A DNA stretch of 64,000 nt from Wolbachia endosymbiont (group A) of Longitarsus flavicornis (lineage in GTDB: Bacteria > Pseudomonadota > Alphaproteobacteria > Rickettsiales > Anaplasmataceae), in the NCBI RefSeq assembly GCF_963931955.1, contig NZ_OZ008337.1:620001-684000 (forward strand), written 5' to 3'. The position numbers and the translations under genes are program-made. Numbering within the stretch: position 1 is the stretch's first letter; each line of letters starts with the position of its first letter. The notes below the pieces were generated by a model that had not been told where the DNA came from, did not search any database, and saw only the letters and a list, made by a program, of their open reading frames with translations. This document shows, in pieces, positions 37,383 to 47,599 of the stretch.

Positions 37383-39190
37383 TTTATGCACGTGATGAGA
37401 AGGGCATGACACCTTTAATGATTATTGCTAGGGCCCGTGTCTATGATAGGCAGCAACCTGTGCTAAAGGAAATGGTTACATTGCTGTTATTTAAGGCTAT
37501 TGATGATGAAAACCTAGAAGCTTTTAAACAAGCTCTGGCAGAGGGTGCGAATGTTAATGCGTTTGATGAGGAGGGCATGACACCTTTGATGTCTATTGCT
37601 AGAGCTTGTGATGTCACTTATGGTAGACAACCCATGTTAGAAAAAATGGCTAAATTGCTTATACAAAATAGCAGTATCGATATTAACGCTCGAAGTAGGG
37701 AATATGTTTATGAGGAAAGGCAAAAGAAAGACAGCTAAGGTCATGTAGTTTTTCAATACCTTGGAAAAGAAATAGTACGTGATGGTTTTTCTGGTTCCAA
37801 GCGCTTTACACTAAGAAATGGACGGGGATCAATAAACGCTAGTAAATTCAAGTACATTGATAGTAATGAAATAGTAACGAAAGATGATAATGAACCTATA
37901 TGGTTTACTACTGATCATTTTGTAGGATATCATGAAGAAAATATTGGTTTCAAGGTTTTGACAGAAAGCTATGACGGTGTAAAGGAGGAGGTAAGGACAC
38001 CCTTAATACAAAAAAATACAGCCCTACATATTGCTTGCCAAGTTGGAGCTAGAGATATGGTAAAAATATTGCTCACGCACCCAAATGCAAGCACTAATGT
38101 CAGAAATTATAAATATGAAAGCCCTGAAAATTGTATTGAAAGAGGTTCCGGAGATGTAATAAAATTGGAGTTTAAAAAAGCACAGGAAGGAAAAGAATTA
38201 TTAGATGCTCTTTCTAGCGGAAATATTTACCAAGCGAAAAGACTATTAAATCAAGAGCTTAACCCTAATTGCTGGAAAAGAACCTACAATGAAGAAATAG
38301 AAACACCGCTTAGCTTAATTATTGAATCGTGTTTACGAGGAATAACACAAGATAACGAAGAAGTATTGACTAAACTTTTAAAACATAAAGACCTAGATTT
38401 TAGTCAAATAAAGCCAATACAAGATATAGAGAAAAATCTATGGGTGAAGCAAATAATTGAACAAGCCATTAAAGAGCGATTAACCGGTACTATTAATAGA
38501 AAAGATCTAGATGATGTAAAAGAATTGGTAAAGGATAATTGCTTCATAAATCGTGCAATTGTTACTGCTGCATTGAGAAATGCTAGTGAGCCAACTGAGT
38601 CCATTAAAAATTATCTAAATGAAAAATTTCCTGCAAGTGTGGAACAACCTGTGGCAAATACGAATAATATACCAGCAGGTTTTGAGCGAGCTTTTCAAGA
38701 AGTTGTAATTGAGCTTGAAAAAATAAAAGCTCAACTTGCAGAAACAGAGCAAGAGCTGGATAGTGCAAAGCAAGAGAAATTAAGTCAGCAAGCAAGGATT
38801 AGCGCTCTTACTAATCAAGTAGCTCGACTGACTGAAGAAAGAGATAGGCTTTCATCAGAAAATAGACGGCTCTGTACTGAAAGTCTGAGTAATAAAAACG
38901 AAAAACCCTCGCAAGCAATTTCTCCTGGTAAAAAACAAAGCAACTACGCTTCTGCTGCTTTTGTATTATCTGGAGCGTTTGCTGTTGGTGCATGTTTAGC
39001 AGTTTTATACGATTATCCAGTAATAGGTGCTTGTCTTACAGCAGTTGCACTGGTTCTTCTTTTAGTAGGATATTTTTTATACAAAGGAGATGAAAAAGAC
39101 ATAGGACCTGGTAGTGCCACAGATAATCCTCGAGTTACAAGGGTTTTGGCTTCTTCTCCAAACTTTGTTGGAAATTCTTATACATATTAA
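37383..39190 (+). pseudogene. 3' part of ankyrin-like membrane protein with in-frame stop
   Basis: Continues the gene begun at 13975: repeats (VYARDEKGMTPL, LFKAIDDENLEAF, VNAFDEEGMTPL), then an in-frame TAA at 37736-37738. The same frame stays open through 39190: a beta-rich stretch, an ankyrin repeat (TALHIACQVGARDMVKILL), a coiled coil around 38690-38880, and two adjacent membrane helices before a short tail. Joined to the 5' part it would be 722 residues. A restart at TTG 37958 could express the latter half. The 3' end overlaps the xer gene by 56 bp, convergently. Confidence 0.75.
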
Positions 39191-40067
39191 AAACATCTTG
39201 ATAATTGAGGTGAGTGTAAACTTGAGTGGTCTCAAGACTCGAATGACCAAGCAGTTGTTGTATTGATCTTATGTCAATATCTTCCTGAAGCAAATGAGTA
39301 GCAAAACTATGACGAAATGCATGTGGAGATAAGATTTCTGGCAGATTTAATATTCTCCTTATTTTCTGCAAACGATTAGCCACATAAGTTCTTCCCAATT
39401 TTTTTCCTCTTACTCCTAAAAAAAGATATTGTGCTTCATCATTAATGCCAAGATAAGGACAGGTTTTTACATATTCCTGTATACATTTTTTTACTACCGG
39501 AAGAATGAATACCTGCCTTTGTTTATCTCCCTTACCTGTTACTATTAAACTTTCATTGTTAATATCACTAACCCTAAGGTTCAACGCTTCACTGATTCTT
39601 AAGCCTGTACCATATAGCAGGACGATAATCGCAATTTCTCTTTTTACCACCCAAGATTCGCCCAGGTCGGATAGTTTCATTTCTTTCAATAAAGTTTTTA
39701 TATTAGATATTGAAAGTGCTTTGGGCAAAGTTCTTCTCTGAATTGGCCTTGATAAGGAAAATACAGCTTCATTGTCTATATTGTGGTTGTTTTTTATGTA
39801 CTTGAAGAAATTTCTGATTACTGAGAGTGCTCGAGTGTTGGATCTTGCGTTTACACCTCTTGCGTAACGAGAGGTAAGCCAACTTCTTAACTCAGGTATG
39901 CTTAAATTTTTCAGAGTACCAACATTTACTTCTCCACCAATGTGAGTATTTAGGAAACTTAGAAGATCCTTCAAGTCCCTCATGTATGACTCTAAAGTGT
40001 TTGGTGAATAAGATCTGTTGCACCTCAGCCACTCATACCATTTTTCAACGATTGAACCGAGGTCCAC
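39135..40067 (-). CDS. xerC: Tyrosine recombinase XerC/XerD type
   Basis: Site-specific recombinase that resolves chromosome dimers, 310 residues. The catalytic residues are all present: Arg in GTGLRISEAL, Lys in VTGKGDKQR, HAFRH, LGHSSL and nucleophile Tyr in QVYTHLN. The N-terminal SAM-like core-binding domain precedes. XerC versus XerD cannot be settled from sequence alone. The lpd gene follows upstream, 2 bp away, on the same strand. Confidence 0.88.
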   Translation of the reverse strand: MDLGSIVEKWYEWLRCNRSYSPNTLESYMRDLKDLLSFLNTHIGGEVNVGTLKNLSIPELRSWLTSRYARGVNARSNTRALSVIRNFFKYIKNNHNIDNEAVFSLSRPIQRRTLPKALSISNIKTLLKEMKLSDLGESWVVKREIAIIVLLYGTGLRISEALNLRVSDINNESLIVTGKGDKQRQVFILPVVKKCIQEYVKTCPYLGINDEAQYLFLGVRGKKLGRTYVANRLQKIRRILNLPEILSPHAFRHSFATHLLQEDIDIRSIQQLLGHSSLETTQVYTHLNYQDVFNMYKNFQQSLEKKPKPL

Positions 40068-40069
40068 GG

Positions 40070-41449
40070 TTATTTTTTAAAGAAAGCATCGATGCACGCA
40101 TCTCGAAAGGCTTCATTTATATCAGGATGAGAGTGACAAATTCTATATATATCCTCTGCTGCTGCGCCATATGCCATTGCAACCGCTGCTTCGTTGATTA
40201 GCGTATCAGCGTATGCTCCTATGATATGCACACCTAGTATTGTATCTGCTCTGCTACAAGTCAGCACTTTCACGAATCCTTCAGCATCATCAGTGATTTT
40301 TGCTCTGCCATTTGCAGCAAATTGACACTTACCCACTTTGTATTCACGGCCAGCATTTTTGAGTTCCTCTTCGGTTTTACCAATCGAAGAAACCGCAGGG
40401 TGAGTGTAAATGACAGATGGTATGATTCCATAATCAACGTGAGGTACTTGCCCAGCGATTATCTCTGCAACTGCCACTCCTTCTTCCTCTGCTTTATGAG
40501 CAAGCATTGCTCCACCGATCACATCACCAATAGCAAATATTCTTTCCACGTTAGTTTCATATCTGTTGTTAACTTGAACGAAACCACGACTATCTTTCTT
40601 TATTTTTTCAAGACCCTCAGTGCATGGTTTGCGACCTACTGCAACCAGCACCTTATCTGCTTCTATAGTATTTGTTTGGTTATCTTGAGCAGAGCAAACT
40701 TTCACACTCAAAGAGTTACTACTTTGTTTTATCTCCTCAACTTTAGTGCTAAGTAAAAATTTTATTCCTTGTTTTTGTAGACTAGAAAGTAGAGACTTAC
40801 TTAATTCTCCATCCATTGCTGCAGCGATTCTGTCAAAAAATTCTACTACAGTGACTTCAGACCCTAGCCTCTTCCATACAGAAGACATTTCAAGTCCTAT
40901 TGCCCCGGCTCCGATTACGACAAGTTCTTTTGGTACTTCAGTTAAAGATAGTGCACCGGTGGAAGAAATAATGTCTTTCTCATCGATATTAATTCCTGGC
41001 AGAGAAATAACGTCAGAACCGGTTGCAATTACTATATTTTTTGTTTTCAGTGCCTTGCCTTCAACTGAAACTTCAAGATTGCCTTGATCAAAAGAAGTAA
41101 TTTTCCCAAGTCCATTGATTTTAGTGATTTTATGAAGGTTAAATAGATATTCTATACCTTTTCCAAGTTCCTGGACTCTGGCATCCTTATAGCCTAGCAT
41201 TTCTTTTAAATCGAAACTTGCATCCTTAATTTTTATGCCAAGCTTTGACAGATCATTTTTCGTGTGAGCATACTGATAGGAAGAATGGAGCAATGCTTTG
41301 GAGGGTATGCACCCAACTCTGAGGCATGTGCCACCAAAAATGCTATTTTTATCTATACAGGCAACTTTTAATCCAAGCTTTGCAGCAGCGATAGCGCACT
41401 TATAGCCTCCTGGGCCACCACCTATAACAATTAAATCATAATCAGTCAT
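40070..41449 (-). CDS. lpdA: Dihydrolipoamide dehydrogenase (2-oxoglutarate dehydrogenase type)
   Basis: A second E3, with GGGPGGYKCAIAAAKLG, disulfide GGTCLRVGCIPSKALL, NAD motif GAGAIGLEMSSVW and HSHPDINEAF at the C-terminus. The start MTDYDLIVIGG at 41449 fits the family better than the ATG nine bases upstream. It overlaps the end of the propeller gene. The CxxxxC context resembles mitochondrial-type E3, suggesting OGDH use; this is inference. Confidence 0.92.
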   Translation of the reverse strand: MTDYDLIVIGGGPGGYKCAIAAAKLGLKVACIDKNSIFGGTCLRVGCIPSKALLHSSYQYAHTKNDLSKLGIKIKDASFDLKEMLGYKDARVQELGKGIEYLFNLHKITKINGLGKITSFDQGNLEVSVEGKALKTKNIVIATGSDVISLPGINIDEKDIISSTGALSLTEVPKELVVIGAGAIGLEMSSVWKRLGSEVTVVEFFDRIAAAMDGELSKSLLSSLQKQGIKFLLSTKVEEIKQSSNSLSVKVCSAQDNQTNTIEADKVLVAVGRKPCTEGLEKIKKDSRGFVQVNNRYETNVERIFAIGDVIGGAMLAHKAEEEGVAVAEIIAGQVPHVDYGIIPSVIYTHPAVSSIGKTEEELKNAGREYKVGKCQFAANGRAKITDDAEGFVKVLTCSRADTILGVHIIGAYADTLINEAAVAMAYGAAAEDIYRICHSHPDINEAFRDACIDAFFKK

Positions 41450-42551
41450 AAAAAACAAACCTATTTTCTAAAGAATAAACACCATTCTTCTCAGTTGTTA
41501 CATATATCTTATTGCGAGTAAACACTGGAGTGTGAAACACATTACCAGGTACTTTGACTACCTTTCCTGCACTTTCAGATCCCGGAAAAGCAAACATTGA
41601 ACCTTTATTGCTTGTCACCCACAGTGTATGGGCATGCATAATTGGAGCAAATAGTTGCGTATTTTCTATTAAATCAGATGCCCAGACTGTTTCTCCATTT
41701 TTTATATCCAGGCCAATTATTTTATCGTCTTTAGTAACTATAAAAATTCTTCCGCCTTCTTTTTGTTTCTTTACAGGAATGAGAGGACTGTAATATGATT
41801 CAATGTCTGATACACTTTTTACTTGCAGTGACTTTGACCATAAAATATTTCCTGATTTCACGTCAATGCTATAAATATAAGAATTATTTGTAGCTATTAA
41901 AGTATCGCCAAGCACTCTTGGTGTAGTAGTTACATCTGTGAGCTGTGTATCCAAAAGGTTTGTAGCCAATTTTTGGCTCCACAATTTTTTACCGTCTTCA
42001 TTAAAAGCTATTAACTCACCATTTGAAAATGGCGCTATTATTTTATCGTTAGAAATTGCTGGCGATATGGAATACCAACCTCGAACCTCATTGATACCGT
42101 TTTGATAAGTCCAAACGGAGCTGCCATCTTTTATATCAAACACGTACAGATAATTATCAATAGTCAATACTACCAATTTATTATTTATTACTGCTGCTTT
42201 CCCTCTTACTGGAGCTCTCAATTCTTTTTCCCACTGAATCTCGCCGGTTTTTGCATCTATTGTGTGTAGAACGTTATCCACTATAAAGAAAACATTTCCT
42301 CCGTGACGCAATAGGCTCATGTTACCAATTTTTTTCCTATGTGAGAGGTGTAATTTCCAATTCATAGCCTTTGAGTTATCAATATCAAAGGAATATAAAG
42401 CGCCGTGCTTGTCTGATAAAATAACGCTATCTTCTGTAAGCACTGGAGCTACATATCCTTGAGATAGTTTTTTATCCACTAGAATTATTCGCTCGCTTGC
42501 CATTGTGTAACTGCTACACAATAACATTATCATGACAATTATTACTTTCAT
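41442..42551 (-). CDS. PQQ-propeller protein, BamB-like
   Basis: A 369-residue secreted protein with signal peptide (MKVIIVMIMLLCSSYTMAS) and repeated beta-propeller blades with the W-motif pattern (GEIQWEKEL, GSSVWTYQN, GNILWSKSL, GETVWASDL). This matches BamB, a component of the outer-membrane protein assembly complex. The Cys at residue 12 is not in a standard lipobox, so anchoring is uncertain. It overlaps the following lpd gene. Confidence 0.8.
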   Translation of the reverse strand: MKVIIVMIMLLCSSYTMASERIILVDKKLSQGYVAPVLTEDSVILSDKHGALYSFDIDNSKAMNWKLHLSHRKKIGNMSLLRHGGNVFFIVDNVLHTIDAKTGEIQWEKELRAPVRGKAAVINNKLVVLTIDNYLYVFDIKDGSSVWTYQNGINEVRGWYSISPAISNDKIIAPFSNGELIAFNEDGKKLWSQKLATNLLDTQLTDVTTTPRVLGDTLIATNNSYIYSIDVKSGNILWSKSLQVKSVSDIESYYSPLIPVKKQKEGGRIFIVTKDDKIIGLDIKNGETVWASDLIENTQLFAPIMHAHTLWVTSNKGSMFAFPGSESAGKVVKVPGNVFHTPVFTRNKIYVTTEKNGVYSLENRFVFYD

Positions 42552-42925
42552 TATTTATTGAAAACAAGATTCATTAATATACATCTTAAGAACCTTAATT
42601 ACAACGGAAATGTTCTTGCTGCATGTTAAAAACGTTAATTTATGAACGAAATATTATATTATTATGTAAAAAACTATACTCTTAGAGCTCATCCACTATG
42701 CGGCAACTTGCATAGCTGTACGAACATTCATTTTTGAAGGTAAACTGTACAGCAAATGTTATCATGCAAGTAGCTGACACTGGAATGACAACATTCGTTT
42801 CGTTAAAAACAAATGTTCATGCAGTTATGTGATCTTCATTAGTTATATCTGCAATCAGGCTTTCTAAAAACACTTTGTAGCCTATCAATTCTTGAGTATA
42901 AAAAAAATTCCTTTAATAATAAGGC
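42552..42925. other. Intergenic region with palindrome fragments
   Basis: 374 bp without a gene. It holds an inverted arrangement GTACGAACATTCATTTTTGAAGG...CTGTACAGCAAATG and the arm CAAGTAGCTGACACTGGAATGAC (about 42768-42790) of the palindrome family. No RNA gene is recognised. Confidence 0.6.
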
Positions 42926-43663
42926 ATGCTAATCAGGAATTTAATAAAACAAGCAACGGGAGTAGGAAGCAGTGAAAATGCAATACGGTATGTCGAATAT
43001 CTCTATCAATTTGAGAAGTTCAGGAACACATTAAACCTCACTTTATCACTAATAAAGCAAAACAGGCTCTCATTTGAAATATACCAAGAGGGATTAGTGG
43101 ATATGGAAGAGGGAGTGTGTAAGACAATCAGGTCTTCTGGTGTAAATAGATATGTTATTGTGCTAAGAAGGTCAAACCCATACATTATAGTGCATGAACT
43201 TTCACATATGGTTGAAAATGAACTGAACTTAAGTTTAGAACAGGAATTTCTCCATAAAGTTTATCAAGATATTGAGCAGAACTTAAAGCAGTCAAATATT
43301 CTTGTACAGAAAATTATCGGCCAAGTCATATTTAAGGAGATACAGGCTTATCAAACTGCAAAATCACGTGCATCTGAATTATTTGCACGCTATTTTGAGC
43401 TATTTGCTTGGGCGCAGGAGGTTTACCCTAAAGACAAAGAATACTTGATCCGCACTCAAGACTTAAACAAAGTGTTCCTTGCTACTAACCAATGGAAAAA
43501 GAGCTACCTGGATTCACAAATAATGGAGAGAATAGATAAGGAAATCAAGGAATACAGCAATAAAACTGCCACTAAAGACGTAACCAAAGTGCAAAGCAGT
43601 TGGACTAATAAATTTTCTCCTGGGGGCAAAAAAATTAGCTCTATATTTGGAGATGATGATTAG
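42926..43663 (+). CDS. Predicted small zinc metallopeptidase
   Basis: A 245-residue protein with HELSH (H90, E91, H94) in the hydrophobic context YIIVHELSHMVE. About 57 residues later comes SELFARYFELFA (E151), a plausible third zinc ligand like the EFFAE segment of lethal-factor-type zincins. No signal peptide is seen. It is flanked on both sides by repeat-rich DNA. The motifs are seen directly; peptidase activity and any host role are inferred. Confidence 0.65.
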   Translation: MLIRNLIKQATGVGSSENAIRYVEYLYQFEKFRNTLNLTLSLIKQNRLSFEIYQEGLVDMEEGVCKTIRSSGVNRYVIVLRRSNPYIIVHELSHMVENELNLSLEQEFLHKVYQDIEQNLKQSNILVQKIIGQVIFKEIQAYQTAKSRASELFARYFELFAWAQEVYPKDKEYLIRTQDLNKVFLATNQWKKSYLDSQIMERIDKEIKEYSNKTATKDVTKVQSSWTNKFSPGGKKISSIFGDDD

Positions 43664-43680
43664 CTTATAGTGCAGGTTTT

Positions 43681-44020
43681 CCTACGTCATGCCGCCGCGA
43701 ACCATCATACCGCGCTTCATTCTTTTGGTGTACGAACATTGCAATTTGCAGGTAATTTGAGTAGTAGATGGTGTCATTCCAGTGCTTGACACTGGAATCC
43801 AGGAATTTTGATTGGGCACTAAGTTGGTAAGCATAAAAGTGGCTGATCTTATGTTAAAACACAACGTTCTTGATGAGATTACGGCAAGACTGGATTCCAG
43901 TGTCAGCTACTTGCATGACACCATTTGCTGTGCAGTTTACCTTCAAGAATGAATGTTCGTACAGTTGTGGATTCATTCGCGGTATCTCATCAGCTAACAC
44001 GTAGCGGAATGACGGTTATC
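43681..44020. repeat. Palindromic repeat cluster with composite element
   Basis: A composite element at about 43767-43925 has inverted ends (GTGTCATTCCAGTG...CAGCTACTTGCATGACAC) around the core AAAGTGGCTGATCTTATG...GATGAGATTACGG. It is flanked by CATACCGC/GCGGAATGACGG palindromes at 43688-43715 and 43975-44018. No gene is visible between 43664 and 44110. Confidence 0.75.
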
Positions 44021-44110
44021 GGTAAATCTTTTAGCTATAGAAGTTAACTTTGCAGTTAACTTCTATAGCGTTTCAAGATATAGTTTTGATAATAAAGTGC
44101 TCGAATATAC

Positions 44111-45118
44111 ATGAAAACCATTTTAGCTGTTGAAACAAGCTGCGATGAAACTGCAGTAGCGATTGTAAATAGTGACAAGCAAGTCCTTGCTCACGAAATT
44201 CTCTCCCAAGCAGAACACAAAAAACGTGGTGGGGTGATTCCTGAGATAGCTTCACGTGCTCATATGGAACATTTAAGTGGCCTGATAAAAAGCGCTGTAA
44301 AAAAATCTAACCTTAACTTTTGTGACCTCAATGCAATTGCAGCAACATCAGGACCAGGACTCATAGGTGGATTAATAGTTGGTACAATGATGGCTAAAGC
44401 AATTGCACATGTGGCACAAAAACCATTCATTGCAGTGAATCACTTAGAAGCGCATGCATTGGTTATTAGGTTACTGCATGAGGTAAAATTTCCATTTTTA
44501 GTCCTATTAATATCAGGTGGTCACTGTCAATTTTTAATTGCACAGGATGTAGGTAAATACATTAAACTTGGAGAAACGCTTGATGATTCACTAGGAGAAG
44601 CATTTGATAAAGTTGCTAAGATGCTGGGTTTAAGCTATCCCGGAGGGCCATTAATTGAAAAGTTAGCTAAAAAAGGCAATGGTGCAAGATTTAAACTGCC
44701 AAGGGCAATGATAAAACGTTCTGGATGTAATTTTTCATTTTCTGGAATTAAAACAGCAGTAAAAAATTTAGTGCAAGAACTGAAAATGAGCGAGCAAGAT
44801 GTGTGTGATGTATGTGCTTCGTTTCAAGAGTGTATTAGTGACATACTGCTGGACAGGGTTAGTAATGCGATTATTATGGCCGAATCTTTAAATATCAAAA
44901 TCAATGACTTTGTGATTACCGGCGGAGTTGCAGCAAATAATTTCTTGAGAGAAAAATTGAAAAAACACACAAATTTAAATATATTTTTTCCCCCTAATAA
45001 CCTATGTACAGACAATGCAGTAATGGTTGGATGGGCAGGAATTGAAAGGTTAAAGAAGAATTATATAGATCCACTTAATTTTGCACCAAGACCAAAGTGG
45101 GAATTGGAAAGTTATTAA
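44111..45118 (+). CDS. tsaD: tRNA N6-threonylcarbamoyladenosine transferase TsaD
   Basis: Transfers threonylcarbamoyl to A37 of ANN-decoding tRNAs. The 335-residue protein has the ETSCDETAVA start, metal-binding HLEAH, the SGGHCQ loop, and GGVAANNFLR near the C-terminus. It stands alone between repeat clusters. Confidence 0.97.
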   Translation: MKTILAVETSCDETAVAIVNSDKQVLAHEILSQAEHKKRGGVIPEIASRAHMEHLSGLIKSAVKKSNLNFCDLNAIAATSGPGLIGGLIVGTMMAKAIAHVAQKPFIAVNHLEAHALVIRLLHEVKFPFLVLLISGGHCQFLIAQDVGKYIKLGETLDDSLGEAFDKVAKMLGLSYPGGPLIEKLAKKGNGARFKLPRAMIKRSGCNFSFSGIKTAVKNLVQELKMSEQDVCDVCASFQECISDILLDRVSNAIIMAESLNIKINDFVITGGVAANNFLREKLKKHTNLNIFFPPNNLCTDNAVMVGWAGIERLKKNYIDPLNFAPRPKWELESY

Positions 45119-45161
45119 AAGCTCTCAATTCTGAATTAGGTAATGAAGATAAGGTTTCACG

Positions 45162-45460
45162 ACGTCATACCGTCACGGTATCTCTTAGCCGCTAACACGT
45201 AGCGGGATGACGGTTCTTCAAATCGTCAAGGTGTCATCCCAGTGCCCCTGTGATGTCATTCCAGTGCTCCTTTTTTTGTCATCCGAGTAGCTGACACTGG
45301 GATCCAGGAATTTTATTAAGTTGGTAAGCATAAAAGTAGCCGTTTTATGCTAAAATACAACGTTTTGATGATTATGGAAATGCTGGATCCCAGCGTCAAG
45401 CACTGCCCTCTTGGATGGAAACCAGTGTCAGCTACTTTCATGACATCATCTTGTATCTTT
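45162..45460. repeat. Palindromic repeat cluster with composite element
   Basis: CGTCATACCGTC...AGCGGGATGACGG (45162-45213), then a composite element at about 45280-45450 with the core AAAAGTAGCCGTTTTATGC...GATGATTATGG. It matches the elements at 17.5, 21.1 and 43.8 kb. No gene between 45119 and 45531. Confidence 0.75.
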
Positions 45461-45531
45461 TTTTTGCTTAGCTTAGGTTATGCAGAAGTCTAATACAATT
45501 ATAGAACAAGCCTAAAAATTCTGGTAAAGTA

Positions 45532-47289
45532 GTGTTATTTACAAAGAATATGCTACTTGATATTGAAAAGCGCAGCATAACAAATGCATTGTGGAAGTTG
45601 CAAGAAGCAGATCAAAGGGAGATCTTAACTCTTACCCAGAGATTTGAGTTACCAGAAATATTAGCAAGAATATTAGTTACTCGTGGTGTTAACATAGAAA
45701 ATGCAAGCGACTTCTTATATCCACTAATCAGATCATTATTACCAGATCCCTTTCATCTTCTTGACATGGATAAAGCTGTTTCTCGCATAATAAAAGCAAT
45801 AAACAATAACGAAAATATTGCAATATTTGGTGACTATGATGTTGATGGTGCAACATCGTCAGCATTGATTAACAGGTACCTAAGAGCAATCGGTATACAC
45901 TCTATAATCTACATTCCAGATCGTGTTGATGAGGGCTATGGATTAAACGCAGATGCCTTATTACAACTTAAAAAGAATGGAATTGATTTATGTATTTCTG
46001 TTGATTGTGGTACGCTTGCATATCAACCGATAGAAGATGCAAAGGTCTTTGGACTTGATATTATAGTTGTCGATCATCACCTTGGTACAGAAAAATTACC
46101 AAGCGCTGTAGCAGTTGTTAACCCAAATCGCCTTGATGAGAACTCCACTTATAACAATCTTGCGGCAGTTGGAGTGTCGTTTCTGCTGATTATTGCTCTT
46201 AATAAAAACTTACGTGAGCAAGGATTTTTTACCAGCAAAAAAGAGCCAGATTTATTTGATCTGCTGGATTTGGTTGCCCTGGGAACTGTCTGTGATGTTA
46301 TGCAGATTACAGGCCTCAACAGAGCACTTGTCTCACAAGGATTAAAAGTGATGTCAGCAAGAAAAAACGTTGGCTTGCGTGTTTTATTTGATGCTTTGGG
46401 AATCCTTGAAAAACCAAGTGTTTCGCGGTTGGGGTTTAGCATTGGACCGTGCATAAATGCTGGAGGAAGAATTGGAGAAGCGTCGCTTGGTGCAAGGTTG
46501 CTTTCCACCGATGATGAAGAAGAGGCACATTCAATCGCGCTAAAATTAATAGATTTAAATAATGCAAGGAAAGTGTTAGAAAATGAGGCTCTCTCGAAAG
46601 CTACAACACAGGCGGAAAAGTCTGCCCAATCAGGTGCGAATTTTATAATGATAAGCGGCAATTGGCACCAGGGAATAATTGGTATAATTGCATCAAGGCT
46701 AAAGGAACAGTTTCACTTACCAGCAATAGTGATATCTTTAAATAATGGAATAGGAAAGGCAAGCTGCAGGTCAATTTTGAGAGTTGATATTGGTGCTGCA
46801 GTCCTTTCCGCAAAGTTTATAAATTTGATTATTGAAGGTGGTGGCCATAATATGGCGGCAGGATTTTCAATTAAAGAAGACAAAATAAATGATTTGCATG
46901 ATTTTTTTACTGAAAGATTTTCAAATTCTATAAATGAGAAAACTTTAAAAGCTGATAGTATAGTAACTGCTAAAGCAATAAATTTGTCTTTATGGAATCA
47001 ATTGCAACGCTTGGGACCATTTGGAGTTGGGAATCCTGAACCAAGGTTTATTATCCAAGGAGCAAAGATAAGAAAGCCTGAAGTTATAGGAGTTGACCAT
47101 ATAAAATGTTTTATTGCTGATGATAATGTTATGGTAAGAGCTATTGCATTTCGCTCTGCAAATACTCACCTTGGCTCTGCTATCATGCAGGGTAATGTTA
47201 AAGCCATTTTGGGTAAAATCTCTATGAATTACTGGAATGGCAATGAATTTGTACAATTTTTGATAGAAGATGTATTAACCATCAGTTGA
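45532..47289 (+). CDS. recJ: Single-stranded-DNA exonuclease RecJ
   Basis: 5'-3' ssDNA exonuclease of recombination and mismatch repair, 585 residues. DHH-family metal motifs include GDYDVDGATSSA and VVDHHLG; the DHHA1 domain has GGGHNMAAGFS. The C-terminal OB-like domain is present. The longest frame starts GTG at 45532; the ATG at 45550 is an equally reasonable start. Confidence 0.95.
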   Translation: MLFTKNMLLDIEKRSITNALWKLQEADQREILTLTQRFELPEILARILVTRGVNIENASDFLYPLIRSLLPDPFHLLDMDKAVSRIIKAINNNENIAIFGDYDVDGATSSALINRYLRAIGIHSIIYIPDRVDEGYGLNADALLQLKKNGIDLCISVDCGTLAYQPIEDAKVFGLDIIVVDHHLGTEKLPSAVAVVNPNRLDENSTYNNLAAVGVSFLLIIALNKNLREQGFFTSKKEPDLFDLLDLVALGTVCDVMQITGLNRALVSQGLKVMSARKNVGLRVLFDALGILEKPSVSRLGFSIGPCINAGGRIGEASLGARLLSTDDEEEAHSIALKLIDLNNARKVLENEALSKATTQAEKSAQSGANFIMISGNWHQGIIGIIASRLKEQFHLPAIVISLNNGIGKASCRSILRVDIGAAVLSAKFINLIIEGGGHNMAAGFSIKEDKINDLHDFFTERFSNSINEKTLKADSIVTAKAINLSLWNQLQRLGPFGVGNPEPRFIIQGAKIRKPEVIGVDHIKCFIADDNVMVRAIAFRSANTHLGSAIMQGNVKAILGKISMNYWNGNEFVQFLIEDVLTIS

Positions 47290-47599
47290 GTGACCTTAGC
47301 CAGATGGTATGAATTAGATATTGCTTGGTTGGAAGCAAGAGAAGATAATCACTTCTCAGAGTGGATAGGTGGCAGGTTGACACTTTTTCTGAGGCACTTT
47401 CTGTTCTTATTATGGAGTATAGGAAGAAGACCTCGTTGCCCAGATTCTGCCACCGGTGTGGCTCACAAAATGTGATGACCTCGTATAGGAGTTTGGACCA
47501 ACCAGTGCTCTGATATATTGAAACGTGCAATTGGAGGAAAAATATGCGTCACATAGGCATTATACCAATAGGTTTACTGTTGTGTAGCATTTTTGAGTA
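47290..47599. other. Unassigned region, possible decayed gene
   Basis: Directly after recJ a frame opens with RWYELDIAWLEAR (from 47290). Another frame, open from 47349, carries YRKKTSLPRFCHRCGS with a CxxC pair and ends near 47515. A one-base deletion between them would make one protein of about 70 residues. No family is recognised. A 19-codon frame with a good ribosome site begins at 47545. None is firm enough to call a gene. Confidence 0.3.

Noticed and set aside
40070..41449. Second lpd as a redundant duplicate
   Set aside because: It is clearly divergent from the first; two E3 proteins serving different 2-oxo acid complexes are common in alphaproteobacteria.
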